From Gilliamella sp. ESL0441 (GTDB lineage Bacteria; Pseudomonadota; Gammaproteobacteria; Enterobacterales; Orbaceae), in contig NZ_CP048264.1 of the NCBI RefSeq assembly GCF_019469185.1, positions 1,488,001 through 1,552,000 of the forward strand: 64,000 nt of DNA, in the 5' to 3' direction. The notes below the pieces were generated by a model. It ran no database searches. It was not told the DNA's origin and saw only the letters and a program-made list of their open reading frames with translations. Shown here in pieces: positions 18,360 to 27,231 of the stretch; position 1 is the first letter of the stretch; each line of letters starts with the position of its first letter. The translations under genes were made by a program, and so were the position numbers.

Positions 18360-20495
18360 TTATACAGGACGAATACTTGTTTCATCAATCTTGGCTTCAA
18401 AATATTGACAAATCATCGCGACTTTTGGATCTTGATTAATCGTTACTTTAGCCTGCGCAAGTTTTTGTTGATAAAGGTCTTCACGCATTTCTGAAGGTGT
18501 TTTAATATTTTGGTTATCATCAATGATAACGTTAATTTTTAATGGTTTTTGTCGATAACTTGACATCGCTTTTTCTAATTTTGAAATATTTGCTGATGAA
18601 TTTACGAGATGTTTTACTGCCGATCGCAAATGTAAAACAATATTTTCATCATCAATTTGTTCGATATAGCTATTTATCACAATTTGGTTAATTAAAGGAG
18701 CAATATCCAGTTTCTCAATCTCCGCACACCATGCGTCTTTTTGCACCATTTCATCAATTAATTTTTTCATCATTTCAGGCGTTTTATCACCATTTAATGA
18801 TTCGCGAAAGCTTTTCGTATCAATGACTAATTCATCTTTAGTTTCAATTAGTCCACATGACTGCCATTGATAATTTTCAGCAGTAATTTGCTCTTCATCA
18901 GATTTAGCTAAGCTCTTTTCATTTTGCTTCAATGGTAGATTATTATCAGTGACATGCCTTAATGGTGCATTAATACTTGCTTCGTTTGGTTGATTTTTCT
19001 CAACCAATTCAGACTTTTTTTTATTCTTTTCCTCTTGTATTAATTGCATCCGCATTTCTAAAATGCTTTTGGTCACTGAAGAAACGTCATCAGGAATCGG
19101 CATATCTTGTTTAGCCGATTGTTGAGGACTATTTTGAGAATGTCTTATTTCTGATTGCGAGTTACTCTCAATACGTGATGTTTTTTCTGGCCCTGCTTGA
19201 TGAAGATTAGGCTCTGATTGTGGTGAACCAAATGCTGATTTTTGATGAATATCAGTCACGGGCGGTACATTACTCATCGAATCAGATGTAGCGTTTGATA
19301 TGTCACTCTTACTAGCTGATGCTTGAATAGGTAAAGGTTTTGATGGCTGCGGCGCCTGAACCGTTGAATTTGTATTTGATACTAAGGTACTGTTACCATT
19401 AGTCTTGGGTTGAAATGCTAGCGCTCTTAGAAAGCTCATCTCAACACCTATTTTTTTGTCAGGTGAATAAGCCAACTCCTTACGACCCATCAATAATATT
19501 TGATAAAATAATTGTATATCATTCGGTGCAATATATTGTGCTAGAAAACGAATTCGTTCTTCATTATCGGTATAATCACCCAATGCAGTTGGAACAATTT
19601 GTAATAAAGCGATTTGATGCAAAAGCGTAATAGTTTCTGCGAGTAGACTATCCCAATCTACCCCTTGTGTTGCTGCCGCTTCAATTTGTTGCATCAAAGC
19701 ATTACCATCATTTTGATAAAGTGCCTCAACCAATAAAAAAGGAATTGTTTTATCCAGTGTCCCTAACATAACGCTGACTGATTGCGCATCAACAACGCCA
19801 TTACCTAGAGCGATAGCTTGATCGGTTAAACTTAAGGCATCTCGCATACTACCATTAGCCGCTTTAGCTAATAATTGAATCGCCTTCGGTTCAAATTCAA
19901 TTTTTTCAAGCTGCAAAATGTGAGAAAGCTGTTCAGATATAAGCGAAGTATCTAGCACATTTAAATGCAAATGTAGACAGCGTGATAATATGGTAATCGG
20001 TAACTTTTGTGGATCGGTTGTTGCCAACAAAAATTTGACATGTTCTGGCGGTTCTTCTAATGTTTTTAGCAAGGCATTAAAACTGCTACGAGATAACATG
20101 TGCACTTCATCAATTAAATAGACTTTAAAGCGCCCTTTGGTTGGCAAGTATTGGATGTTATCTAATATTTCACGTGTATCTTCAACTTTAGTTCGTGAGG
20201 CGGCATCAATTTCTAAAAGATCGACAAATCTGCCTTGCTCAATATCACGGCAATTATCACACTCTCCACAAGGCGTGGCAGTAATCCCACTTTCGCAGTT
20301 TAAGCCTTTAGCAAGTAAACGAGCAATAGAGGTTTTCCCAACACCGCGCGTGCCTGAAAATAGATAAGCATGATGAACCCGACCTAGCGAAAGTGCATTT
20401 GATAGAATTTTGAGGACATGCTGTTGCCCTACTACTTCAGTAAATGATTTTGGTCGCCATTTGCGTGCCAGAACTTGATAACTCATATTCACCAT
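18360..20495 (-). CDS. dnaX: DNA polymerase III tau subunit (and gamma by frameshift)
   Basis: Clamp-loader subunit that couples leading and lagging polymerases and DnaB. The tau form has 711 residues, longer than E. coli's 643 because of a Gln/Ser/Asn-rich linker (about residues 370-510). The N-terminal AAA+ domain has SGTRGVGKTS, a four-cysteine zinc module near CGECDNC, and DEVHMLS. At codons 493-494 there is an A AAA AAG slip site with a Shine-Dalgarno-like element and a hairpin. A -1 shift there reads one valine codon and then TGA, giving a gamma form of 495 residues. It is upstream of ybaB in one unit. Confidence 0.97.
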   Translation of the reverse strand: MVNMSYQVLARKWRPKSFTEVVGQQHVLKILSNALSLGRVHHAYLFSGTRGVGKTSIARLLAKGLNCESGITATPCGECDNCRDIEQGRFVDLLEIDAASRTKVEDTREILDNIQYLPTKGRFKVYLIDEVHMLSRSSFNALLKTLEEPPEHVKFLLATTDPQKLPITILSRCLHLHLNVLDTSLISEQLSHILQLEKIEFEPKAIQLLAKAANGSMRDALSLTDQAIALGNGVVDAQSVSVMLGTLDKTIPFLLVEALYQNDGNALMQQIEAAATQGVDWDSLLAETITLLHQIALLQIVPTALGDYTDNEERIRFLAQYIAPNDIQLFYQILLMGRKELAYSPDKKIGVEMSFLRALAFQPKTNGNSTLVSNTNSTVQAPQPSKPLPIQASASKSDISNATSDSMSNVPPVTDIHQKSAFGSPQSEPNLHQAGPEKTSRIESNSQSEIRHSQNSPQQSAKQDMPIPDDVSSVTKSILEMRMQLIQEEKNKKKSELVEKNQPNEASINAPLRHVTDNNLPLKQNEKSLAKSDEEQITAENYQWQSCGLIETKDELVIDTKSFRESLNGDKTPEMMKKLIDEMVQKDAWCAEIEKLDIAPLINQIVINSYIEQIDDENIVLHLRSAVKHLVNSSANISKLEKAMSSYRQKPLKINVIIDDNQNIKTPSEMREDLYQQKLAQAKVTINQDPKVAMICQYFEAKIDETSIRPV
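18986..19034 (-). promoter_or_regulatory. dnaX programmed -1 frameshift signal
   Basis: Three parts lie in order on the minus strand. GAGG is at 19034-19031. The slippery heptamer AAAAAAG is at 19020-19014, after a 10-base gap and in the right phase (A AAA AAG). After 6 bases comes a perfect 8-bp hairpin (arms TTGGTTGA and TCAACCAA, 6-base loop) at 19007-18986. The shifted frame stops after one codon. This is the layout known from E. coli dnaX. Confidence 0.88.
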
Positions 20496-20812
20496 TGCGT
20501 ATAACTAATCAATTTGGCATCAATAATATCATAAAGCGTAAAATTAGTCTTTAAGATGACAATAAACTATTTACAATTGCTTTATTTAGTGTTGGTCTAC
20601 GTGATATGTATTATTAATCTTGTTTACGTGACTAGTTTTTAATAAGAAATTAACGATAAGAATAAACTGAATTTAGCATGTTTGGATATAGAGTAATATT
20701 TGCATTAATACAAATACAAATTAAATGGAGGGGAGTGGAGTGGAAAATTTGAATATTGTCTAGATAAATCCCAACCATTATTTCGATCACATAATGGTTG
20801 GATTATTCATAA
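20496..20812. terminator. Region between dnaX and the M20 gene, with a terminator at 20771-20801
   Basis: No gene is visible. Ten-base arms CCAACCATTA and TAATGGTTGG around an 11-base loop lie 12 bases after the stop of the M20 gene, followed on the minus strand by GATTTATCT. The remainder is AT-rich and holds the dnaX promoter region, in which I cannot define boxes. Confidence 0.55.
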
Positions 20813-21991
20813 TTATTGTTGATTCAAATATGACCAAGCATATTGTGCGTAAAATTCTGCGCCCATTGTCATGCCGTCCTCATCAACATTAAAACAACCA
20901 TGGTGATGTGGCCACTGTGTATCTTTTTCAGGATTCCCCGAACCCACTAATGCAAATGCACCGGGAATGTTTTCAGTATAAAAACTGAAGTCTTCACCGC
21001 CAGTTGTTGGTGGCTCAAAATAAAGGGCTTCTTCACCAAACGATTCAACGATGACTTTCTGTGCTAAAAGCGCAGATTGTTCATCATTAATGACGGGTAA
21101 CGTACCATAAATATATTCTACTTCAGCGGTTGCACGATACATTGCAGCGACTTGATTGGCGTAACGGCGAATAGCATCTTCGATTTTATTTCGAACTTCA
21201 ACACTAAAACAGCGAACTGTACCTTCTAAAACCGCATTTTCCGCAATGACATTAAAACGAGTACCGACATCCATTTTTCCTATAGTGACCACCGCCGGGG
21301 TAAGCGGAGACACTTCGCGAGAGACAATCGATTGTATGTTCATCACAAATGAAGATGCCACCATGACAGCATCAACCGTGTCGTGAGGCATCGAGCCATG
21401 CCCGCCCTTTCCTTTGAAACGGACTGTGAGCAAATCGGCAGAAGCAAAACTTGAACCTACCACACAGGATACTTTTCCGACAGGTGTTTGTGACCAGATA
21501 TGCATACCAAAAGCGGTATCCACATCATCTAATACACCTTGTTTAATCATGCCTTTTGCACCTTGTGCGATCTCTTCAGCAGGCTGAAAAACTAGTCTCA
21601 CATTACCCTTTAGTTGATCACGTATTGCATAAAGCGCTTTTGCCGCAGTCAGTAGCATGGCTGCATGTGTGTCATGTCCGCAAGCATGCATTTTCCCGTT
21701 TATGGTTGATTTGTAATCAATATTGTCGCTTAACTCTTGCACTGGTAACGCATCGATATCGGCTCTTAATAAAATCCTATTGCCCGGTTTTCCACCTTGA
21801 ATATCGGCAATAATACCGGTTGGCTCTGTACGGCGATAAGGGATGCCAATTTTATCGAGCTGCTCTGCAATTTTGTCTGTCGTTCTGAACTCTTCCCACG
21901 GTAATTCTGGGTGACGATGCAAATCACGGCGAAAAGCAACCATTTCTTTTATATTTTGTTGTACTATCTTTTTAATATCTTGATTTATCAT
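20813..21991 (-). CDS. M20 family amidohydrolase (IAA-amino-acid/hippurate hydrolase type)
   Basis: A 392-residue di-metal hydrolase of the M20D group, which cleaves N-acyl amino acids such as N-acetyl-diaminopimelate, hippurate or IAA conjugates. Visible motifs are HRHPELPWEE, the metal site HACGHDTHAAMLL, QPAEEIAQGAKGM with the catalytic glutamate, and TTGGEDFSFY. The dimerisation domain lies at about residues 180-290. The exact substrate is not determined. A multi-pass membrane protein gene sits about 140 bases upstream on the same strand, which suggests uptake and cleavage of a conjugated substrate. Confidence 0.87.
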   Translation of the reverse strand: MINQDIKKIVQQNIKEMVAFRRDLHRHPELPWEEFRTTDKIAEQLDKIGIPYRRTEPTGIIADIQGGKPGNRILLRADIDALPVQELSDNIDYKSTINGKMHACGHDTHAAMLLTAAKALYAIRDQLKGNVRLVFQPAEEIAQGAKGMIKQGVLDDVDTAFGMHIWSQTPVGKVSCVVGSSFASADLLTVRFKGKGGHGSMPHDTVDAVMVASSFVMNIQSIVSREVSPLTPAVVTIGKMDVGTRFNVIAENAVLEGTVRCFSVEVRNKIEDAIRRYANQVAAMYRATAEVEYIYGTLPVINDEQSALLAQKVIVESFGEEALYFEPPTTGGEDFSFYTENIPGAFALVGSGNPEKDTQWPHHHGCFNVDEDGMTMGAEFYAQYAWSYLNQQ

Positions 21992-22133
21992 TTTACTACC
22001 TTTGTTCTTGTTATTTAGTCCATCAAAATTAATGCGTTTGATATTGAAAACATATTAAGAAGATAGTTACAAAAAACTGTTCTTAAATCTTGTTATCCGA
22101 TTAATTGTCATCAAACTTGTAGACATTTATCAT

Positions 22134-23378
22134 TTACTGTGTTGCTGGTGCGACTATCATATTGACCATAAAGCCTGCTAAAACAACCGACACTATAGTG
22201 ACTGAAATAAATCCACCAATCAACATAGGCGGTAACATATGACGAGTGAGTACCTCTTTTTCTTTTTCATTTTTGGTTAAATTATTAATCACTTCATTGG
22301 TAATAATATAATCAGCAGGAAACCCATAGAGTGCTGTTAGTGCTATCGAAAACGCCATTTCTCGACTAACGTTTAACATTTTTCCGGCAATAAGCGAAAA
22401 GATAAACATACCAAGTACAGCTGATAATATAAAGACAACCAGAGGCGTAATTAATCTTACTAGCATGTCAGGTGTAGCTTGACTTAATGTGTCAAAAATA
22501 AACAGCATAAGTCCCATGACAGCTAAACCAAAACCACCCGCCTTTTTTAAAGGATGACGTTCAAGAAAACCACACGATGCGGCAATTACACCGAATAATA
22601 GACAAAGTACAAATGGACTTATACTGATAATAGGATCCAATACTTTTGCCACGTAATAAGCAAAAAAGCCAATAATCGCAATTCGTAAAAAAATAAAATA
22701 GGTTGTGTTATACCGTGCTGAAAACATCGCAAACATTTTTGGCATTGGATGTTCATCATTAGATTCGGTTTCTTCCTTATTCGATGTAGACTTAGGATCA
22801 TTTAAAGCATTCCATGTACCGTCATGATACTTTTTAAGCACTCTTCGTCCTTCACGTTTAAGCATGATTGAAGTTAGTGGATAACCAATAAAGCCTTGCA
22901 TGACATAAATAATAATGGCGAACACGGCAAGATCTTGCAAACCGGCTTTCGTTGCACCGCCTGCCATTATAATAGCTGAAACAATCCCCCCGACTAAAGG
23001 CGGAATTGCAATAATAACTGTGTTGTAGTCAAAAAATAAGTATCCTACGATCACAACCACAATGATGATTCCGACAATGCCTGACAGTGAAATAACGATA
23101 GTTTTCCATTGGCGCAGTAATTCTCTAACTGAAAGTAAAGTTCCCATGTTTACGACTAACAGATACATAAACATGACAGCAACGACTTTGGGGATTCCTG
23201 CTCGAGCGACAATATCTTTTGGGAAGAAAGTGAAGTAACCTGCTAAGAAAAGCACGGCACAAACAAAAACTGAAGGCACCCATGCTTTGGTTCGTGTAGA
23301 TACGATATCGCCTAAATAAAGAATTAGTAGCAATAATACTAATGCAAGCATTTGAGACATATCATTCATTGTTGACAT
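22134..23378 (-). CDS. Multi-pass membrane transporter-like protein
   Basis: A 414-residue hydrophobic protein with about ten to twelve predicted membrane helices in two halves separated by a charged loop (about residues 180-215, rich in S, N, E). A glycine-rich segment IPPLVGGIVSAIIMAGG resembles the re-entrant or broken-helix regions of symporters of the GltS or 2-keto-3-deoxygluconate permease kind. I cannot assign a family. The start at 23378 is preferred (GGAG 6 bases upstream). It precedes the M20 amidohydrolase gene, so it may import that enzyme's substrate. Confidence 0.6.
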   Translation of the reverse strand: MSTMNDMSQMLALVLLLLILYLGDIVSTRTKAWVPSVFVCAVLFLAGYFTFFPKDIVARAGIPKVVAVMFMYLLVVNMGTLLSVRELLRQWKTIVISLSGIVGIIIVVVIVGYLFFDYNTVIIAIPPLVGGIVSAIIMAGGATKAGLQDLAVFAIIIYVMQGFIGYPLTSIMLKREGRRVLKKYHDGTWNALNDPKSTSNKEETESNDEHPMPKMFAMFSARYNTTYFIFLRIAIIGFFAYYVAKVLDPIISISPFVLCLLFGVIAASCGFLERHPLKKAGGFGLAVMGLMLFIFDTLSQATPDMLVRLITPLVVFILSAVLGMFIFSLIAGKMLNVSREMAFSIALTALYGFPADYIITNEVINNLTKNEKEKEVLTRHMLPPMLIGGFISVTIVSVVLAGFMVNMIVAPATQ

Positions 23379-23475
23379 AAAAAGCTCCATTTTATTGGTT
23401 GTTAATTATTTAACTTTTCCTGTTGGATCATACAAATAATTATCATGCTAAGTTTATTTTTAAATTGTTTCAATA

Positions 23476-25305
23476 TTATATATTGTTAATCATATATTCT
23501 TTAATTTTATCCAGAAAAAGATTGCCATATTTTTCTAATTTAATTTTACCAACGCCGGTAATATTGAGTAATTGCTGTTTACTTTCAGGCATCGTTTGTA
23601 CCATTTCGAGTAATGTTGCATCACTAAAAATAATATAGGGTGGAACATCTTCACTATCGGCAATGTCTTTACGTAATTTTTTAAGATACCCAAATAAAAT
23701 ACGCTCTTCATAAGATAAGATAGTAGTTAAATTTATTGCTCTTGCATAACGATTTAAACGGCTTTTCTTCACAATTTCAAGTCGTGGTTTAGCCAAAGAT
23801 AATGCAATCTCTCCTTTCAATATTTTGCGTGCACGCTCTGTTAATTGAAGGGTATTATATGCAGCAATATTTTGTATCAGATAGCCATGATAAATTAATT
23901 GCCTTATTACATGAAGCCAATAGTCGATAGAGTGCTCTTTCCCAATACCATAAACAGACAAACGATCATGTCCGTTTTCTTTTATTTTCGATCGGTTTGA
24001 CCCTCGTAAAACTTCTGCAATATATTGCGCACCATAGCGCTGCTCAACACGATATATACAAGATAATACTTTTTGCGCATCCACTAAACCATCATAATGT
24101 TCAGGAGGATAAAGGCATATATCGCAGTTATTACAAGGTTCTTGTCGTTGTTCACCAAAATAGTTGAGTAAAACGATACGACGGCAAGTTAAACTTTGGG
24201 CAAATGATTGCATTGCATCGATTTTATGGAATTCAACATCTTTATGTTGTCCTTCCATTTTTTCACTAATCTGTTGTCGGTACCAGCTCAGATCATTGGC
24301 ATTAAACAGTAGCATTACTTCAGCCGGTACACCGTCACGCCCTGCTCGCCCGGTTTCTTGATAGTAAGCCTCGATACTGCGTGGACAATCCGCATGAACA
24401 ACAAAACGGACATTCGGTTTATTGATCCCCATCCCAAAAGCAACGGTTGCAACAATAATTTGAATATCATCTTTCAAAAAAGCTTCTTGTGCTTGTTGGC
24501 GTTGTTGATTAGTCAGTCCTGCATGATAAGCAGCCACGGAAAATCCCCGTGCAGCAAGTTTAGTAGTCATATCTTCTACTTTTGAACGACTAGCACAATA
24601 AATAATACCGCTATTCCCTTTTTGGGTTTCAATGAAAGAGACAATTTGGTCGGTTAAATTATATTTTTCGACAACAGTATAACGGATATTTGGACGATCA
24701 AAGCTACGAACGACAACTAAAGGATCCACTAAATTTAACTGGGTAATAATATCCGCTTGAGTCATTTTATCGGCAGTTGCGGTTAAAGCAACAATCGGTA
24801 CACCAGGAAAACGTGCTGAAAGTTGTCCCAATTGCCGATAATCAGGTCTAAAATCATGCCCCCATTGTGAAATACAATGAGCTTCATCAATTGCAATTAA
24901 AGAAGGGGGATTTTGTTCGATTAAACTTTGGAAATACGCTAATGCCAATCTTTCTGGTGAGATATATAAAAGCTTAATAGAATGATTAAGGTATCGTTCA
25001 ATGACATTTTGCTGTTCGGATGACGATTGAGAACCATTAAGATAAGCAGCAGAAATACCATTTGCGGCTAATTGATCTACTTGATCTTTCATTAGCGAAA
25101 TTAAGGGGGAAACCACGATTGCCGTTTTAGGTAAGATTACAGCGGGGATTTGGTAACATAACGACTTTCCGCCACCAGTGGGAATAATAATTAATGTGTC
25201 ACGCCCATCGATAATTGATTCGATAATCTCTTTTTGTTGATTTCGGAAAGATTTATAACCAAAAACATTATGCAAAACTGTATCAATCTGATCTTTTATC
25301 GACAT
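23476..25305 (-). CDS. recQ: ATP-dependent DNA helicase RecQ
   Basis: Superfamily 2 3'-5' helicase of recombination and fork repair. It has 609 residues. Helicase motifs: FRNQQKEII (motif 0), TGGGKSLCYQIP (Walker A), IDEAHCISQWGHDFRPDY (DEAH plus aromatic loop), ATVAFGMGINKPNVRFVVH and QETGRAGRDG. The zinc-binding C-terminal region has CRRIVLLNYFGEQ then CNNCDIC, followed by a winged helix and a C-terminal HRDC domain. Full length for the family. Confidence 0.97.
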   Translation of the reverse strand: MSIKDQIDTVLHNVFGYKSFRNQQKEIIESIIDGRDTLIIIPTGGGKSLCYQIPAVILPKTAIVVSPLISLMKDQVDQLAANGISAAYLNGSQSSSEQQNVIERYLNHSIKLLYISPERLALAYFQSLIEQNPPSLIAIDEAHCISQWGHDFRPDYRQLGQLSARFPGVPIVALTATADKMTQADIITQLNLVDPLVVVRSFDRPNIRYTVVEKYNLTDQIVSFIETQKGNSGIIYCASRSKVEDMTTKLAARGFSVAAYHAGLTNQQRQQAQEAFLKDDIQIIVATVAFGMGINKPNVRFVVHADCPRSIEAYYQETGRAGRDGVPAEVMLLFNANDLSWYRQQISEKMEGQHKDVEFHKIDAMQSFAQSLTCRRIVLLNYFGEQRQEPCNNCDICLYPPEHYDGLVDAQKVLSCIYRVEQRYGAQYIAEVLRGSNRSKIKENGHDRLSVYGIGKEHSIDYWLHVIRQLIYHGYLIQNIAAYNTLQLTERARKILKGEIALSLAKPRLEIVKKSRLNRYARAINLTTILSYEERILFGYLKKLRKDIADSEDVPPYIIFSDATLLEMVQTMPESKQQLLNITGVGKIKLEKYGNLFLDKIKEYMINNI

Positions 25306-25494
25306 GCTAACCTAAAAATAAATCACTGCTGTTAATTTATCGAGTATAGCTAAAAATAAAGCAACAAACCACCTTGAACTGATATTTGTTTTCAATTTAG
25401 ATTTGTTACAGTGATAAAAACTAACAAATCCTGTATTTTTTATAATCAAAAACGTTCAACAGCCGAAAAAACAACCAAAAAATAATTTTTTTAC

Positions 25495-25523
25495 TTGCTT
25501 GGAATCAATTTGGAAGCTAATAT
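25495..25523 (+). promoter_or_regulatory. Promoter of tRNA-Val
   Basis: TTGCTT at 25495-25500, a 17-base spacer and TAATAT at 25518-25523, then a GC-containing discriminator (GCGTG) and the tRNA 17 bases after the -10. Confidence 0.6.
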
Positions 25524-25540
25524 TTGCGTGTTTCAAATTT

Positions 25541-25617
25541 ACGCCCGTAGCTCAGTTGGTTAGAGCATCACCTTGACATGGTGGGGGTCAGTGGTTCGAG
25601 TCCACCCGGGCGTACCA
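25541..25617 (+). tRNA. tRNA-Val (anticodon GAC)
   Basis: A 77-base cloverleaf including encoded CCA. Acceptor arms ACGCCCG and CGGGCGT pair fully; the D-arm contains AGCTCAGTTGGTTAGAGC; the anticodon loop is CTTGACATG with GAC; the T-arm has GGTTCGAGTCC. The sequence resembles E. coli valV/valW. Direct GGGGTAA repeats and a phage-derived island follow, so it may be an old integration site. Confidence 0.97.
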
Positions 25618-25675
25618 TTCTAAAGTCTTATGCGAAAAGGCTTCACAAGGATTCAATTTCACATCAATTTTTTTC

Positions 25676-25709
25676 TGGGGTAAAACTGGGGTAACTGCGG
25701 GGTAAAACT
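25676..25709 (+). repeat. Three direct GGGGTAA repeats after the tRNA
   Basis: TGGGGTAAAAC, TGGGGTAACTG and CGGGGTAAAACT lie back to back about 60 bases after the tRNA. Such runs are common next to tRNA attachment sites, where they act as integrase arm sites. They may be a remnant of the island's original insertion. No second copy of the tRNA 3' end was seen up to 43.3 kb. Confidence 0.4.
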
Positions 25710-25972
25710 CACTTCGTAAAAATTGATTACTGATTAATCCTCGTCAAAACAAATTACAAACATCTAAAAAATACCACAAAAAGAAAAAAATAGTTAATGA
25801 CCGCATAAAGCGCTCAATATGCAATACAATCAAACAGTTAATTATAACTAACAGCACTAGTGGGATTTCCAGATTTTTGATGAGGAAAATGTTATGTAAG
25901 CATTTAAATGAAGTTTTTGTTTGAATTAATCAATTTAACACAGTTGGTATTTTATTCAAAATATGATGGAGA

Positions 25973-26100
25973 GAACTTTTCGATTTGATGACAATGGTTT
26001 ATATCCTATAGATAATTTATTATCAACTCGTTAGGATCATGCTGAGGGAATTGTATTAACTCTAGACTAATATAAAAAATTAAAAATTGAAATAAAATAA
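25973..26100 (+). pseudogene. Possible broken ORF upstream of the recombinase
   Basis: One frame reads MMERTFRFDDNGLYPIDN and onward, then TAG, then DHAEGIVLTLD, then TAA, then YKKLKIEIK, then TAA. All three pieces lie in the same phase and look protein-like. It may be a phage gene interrupted by two stop codons. I do not recognise it. Confidence 0.25.
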
Positions 26101-26123
26101 ACTATCCCTATGGGTTAGTTTAT
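26097..26123. terminator. Hairpin left of the island
   Basis: Twelve-base arms with one mismatch and a TAT loop. A second hairpin with GTTCACC/GGGTGAAC arms is at 26179-26205. The rest of 25710-26328 has no supported gene. Confidence 0.45.
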
Positions 26124-26328
26124 ATAAACATTAAATGGGGTTCATCAAATTATACATTTGCATGCCCCACCAAGCGTTGTTCACCAAAATGATTTTTGGG
26201 TGAACAGGTTAAATGGATAACGTTCCCTATACACATAGGGGTAAAACGATTATTTAATTACAACAAATTGTAAATAATATGGCGTACCCTATAAATTTTA
26301 GTGCAAAATAATAAATTTATGGGGCACT

Positions 26329-27222
26329 ATGTTTTTTCTATCTAAACTATTTAAATCAACAAAATCTCAAACTGTAAATAATTGGCTAGATGAATATATT
26401 AAAATTCTTGCTGAACGCAAGTTAAAACCAAAAACAATCGAAATTAAAACGTATTTAATAAAAGTCATCCGCCAGCAAATTGGTGTTAAACCACTCACGC
26501 AAATAACCCCTCCTGATATTTCTAAAATCATTAAAATATACACCGATCAAGATAAAGCCCCGTCAGCAAAATGTATGTATCACCTTCTTAAAGATGTTTT
26601 CAGGGAGGCATATGCTCAAGGTTGGAATGACAGAAATCCTGCTGAACCAATTAAATGCCCTAAAGTTACGGTAAAACGATCTCGAATGACATTAAATGAG
26701 TTTAGAAAAATATTAAATGAAGCTGACAAAATGGGAAATAAAACATTACATGATGCAATGATGTTAGCCATAGTAACGGGTCAACGTCGTTCCGATATCG
26801 CAACTATGAAAAAATCTAACATTAAACGTAATTACTTATTAATTGAACAATATAAAACAGGAGCGAAAATAGCATTACCTGTTAAATTGAAATGTAAAAA
26901 ACTTAATATTAGTTTACAAGATATCATTGAATCGACTAAAAACAATTATTTGCTAAGCAATAATAACAAACAAATAAAGTTAGATACAATAACAAGACAA
27001 TTTGCACGCTTACGTGATAAAGTTTTTAAAAAAAATTATTGGACAGGTACACCTACCACATTTCATGAAATAAGATCATTAGCAGAACGTTTATACCGAG
27101 AGCAACGAGTCGATACAATGACTTTATTAGGACATAAATCTCAACAGATGACAGATAGATATAATGACAATAGAGGGAGGGAATATAAAAAACTAAGAAT
27201 TAATAAATCATCCTATTTATGA
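26329..27222 (+). CDS. Arm-less lambda-Int-type tyrosine recombinase, probable tail-fibre invertase
   Basis: A 297-residue tyrosine recombinase. The core-binding domain (about residues 15-110) and catalytic domain (about 120-297) align with phage lambda Int from around its residue 65 onward. The six catalytic positions are intact: R153 (TGQRR), K176 (EQYKTG), H246 and R249 (FHEIRS), H269 (LLGHK) and nucleophile Y278. The N-terminal arm-site-binding domain of lambda Int is missing; an in-frame stop lies just upstream of the ATG, so it has not simply been missed. The stop codon falls inside a 21-bp repeat that recurs inverted in the tail-fibre gene. I infer an inversion role, as for Rci; a phage integrase remnant is the alternative. 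Confidence 0.85.
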   Translation: MFFLSKLFKSTKSQTVNNWLDEYIKILAERKLKPKTIEIKTYLIKVIRQQIGVKPLTQITPPDISKIIKIYTDQDKAPSAKCMYHLLKDVFREAYAQGWNDRNPAEPIKCPKVTVKRSRMTLNEFRKILNEADKMGNKTLHDAMMLAIVTGQRRSDIATMKKSNIKRNYLLIEQYKTGAKIALPVKLKCKKLNISLQDIIESTKNNYLLSNNNKQIKLDTITRQFARLRDKVFKKNYWTGTPTTFHEIRSLAERLYREQRVDTMTLLGHKSQQMTDRYNDNRGREYKKLRINKSSYL

Positions 27223-27231
27223 GGTAGGTGA
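27211..27231 (+). repeat. Left inverted repeat of the putative fibre switch
   Basis: A 21-bp sequence beginning TCCTATTTATGAGG, identical on the opposite strand at 28487-28507. After one mismatch two further bases also agree. It contains the recombinase stop codon TGA (27220-27222), so exchange here leaves the recombinase protein unchanged. Confidence 0.9.

Noticed and set aside
26329..27222. Ordinary prophage integrase acting on tRNA-Val
   Set aside because: The arm-binding domain is missing, no second attachment copy was found, and the repeats in the fibre gene explain it better. It cannot be fully excluded.
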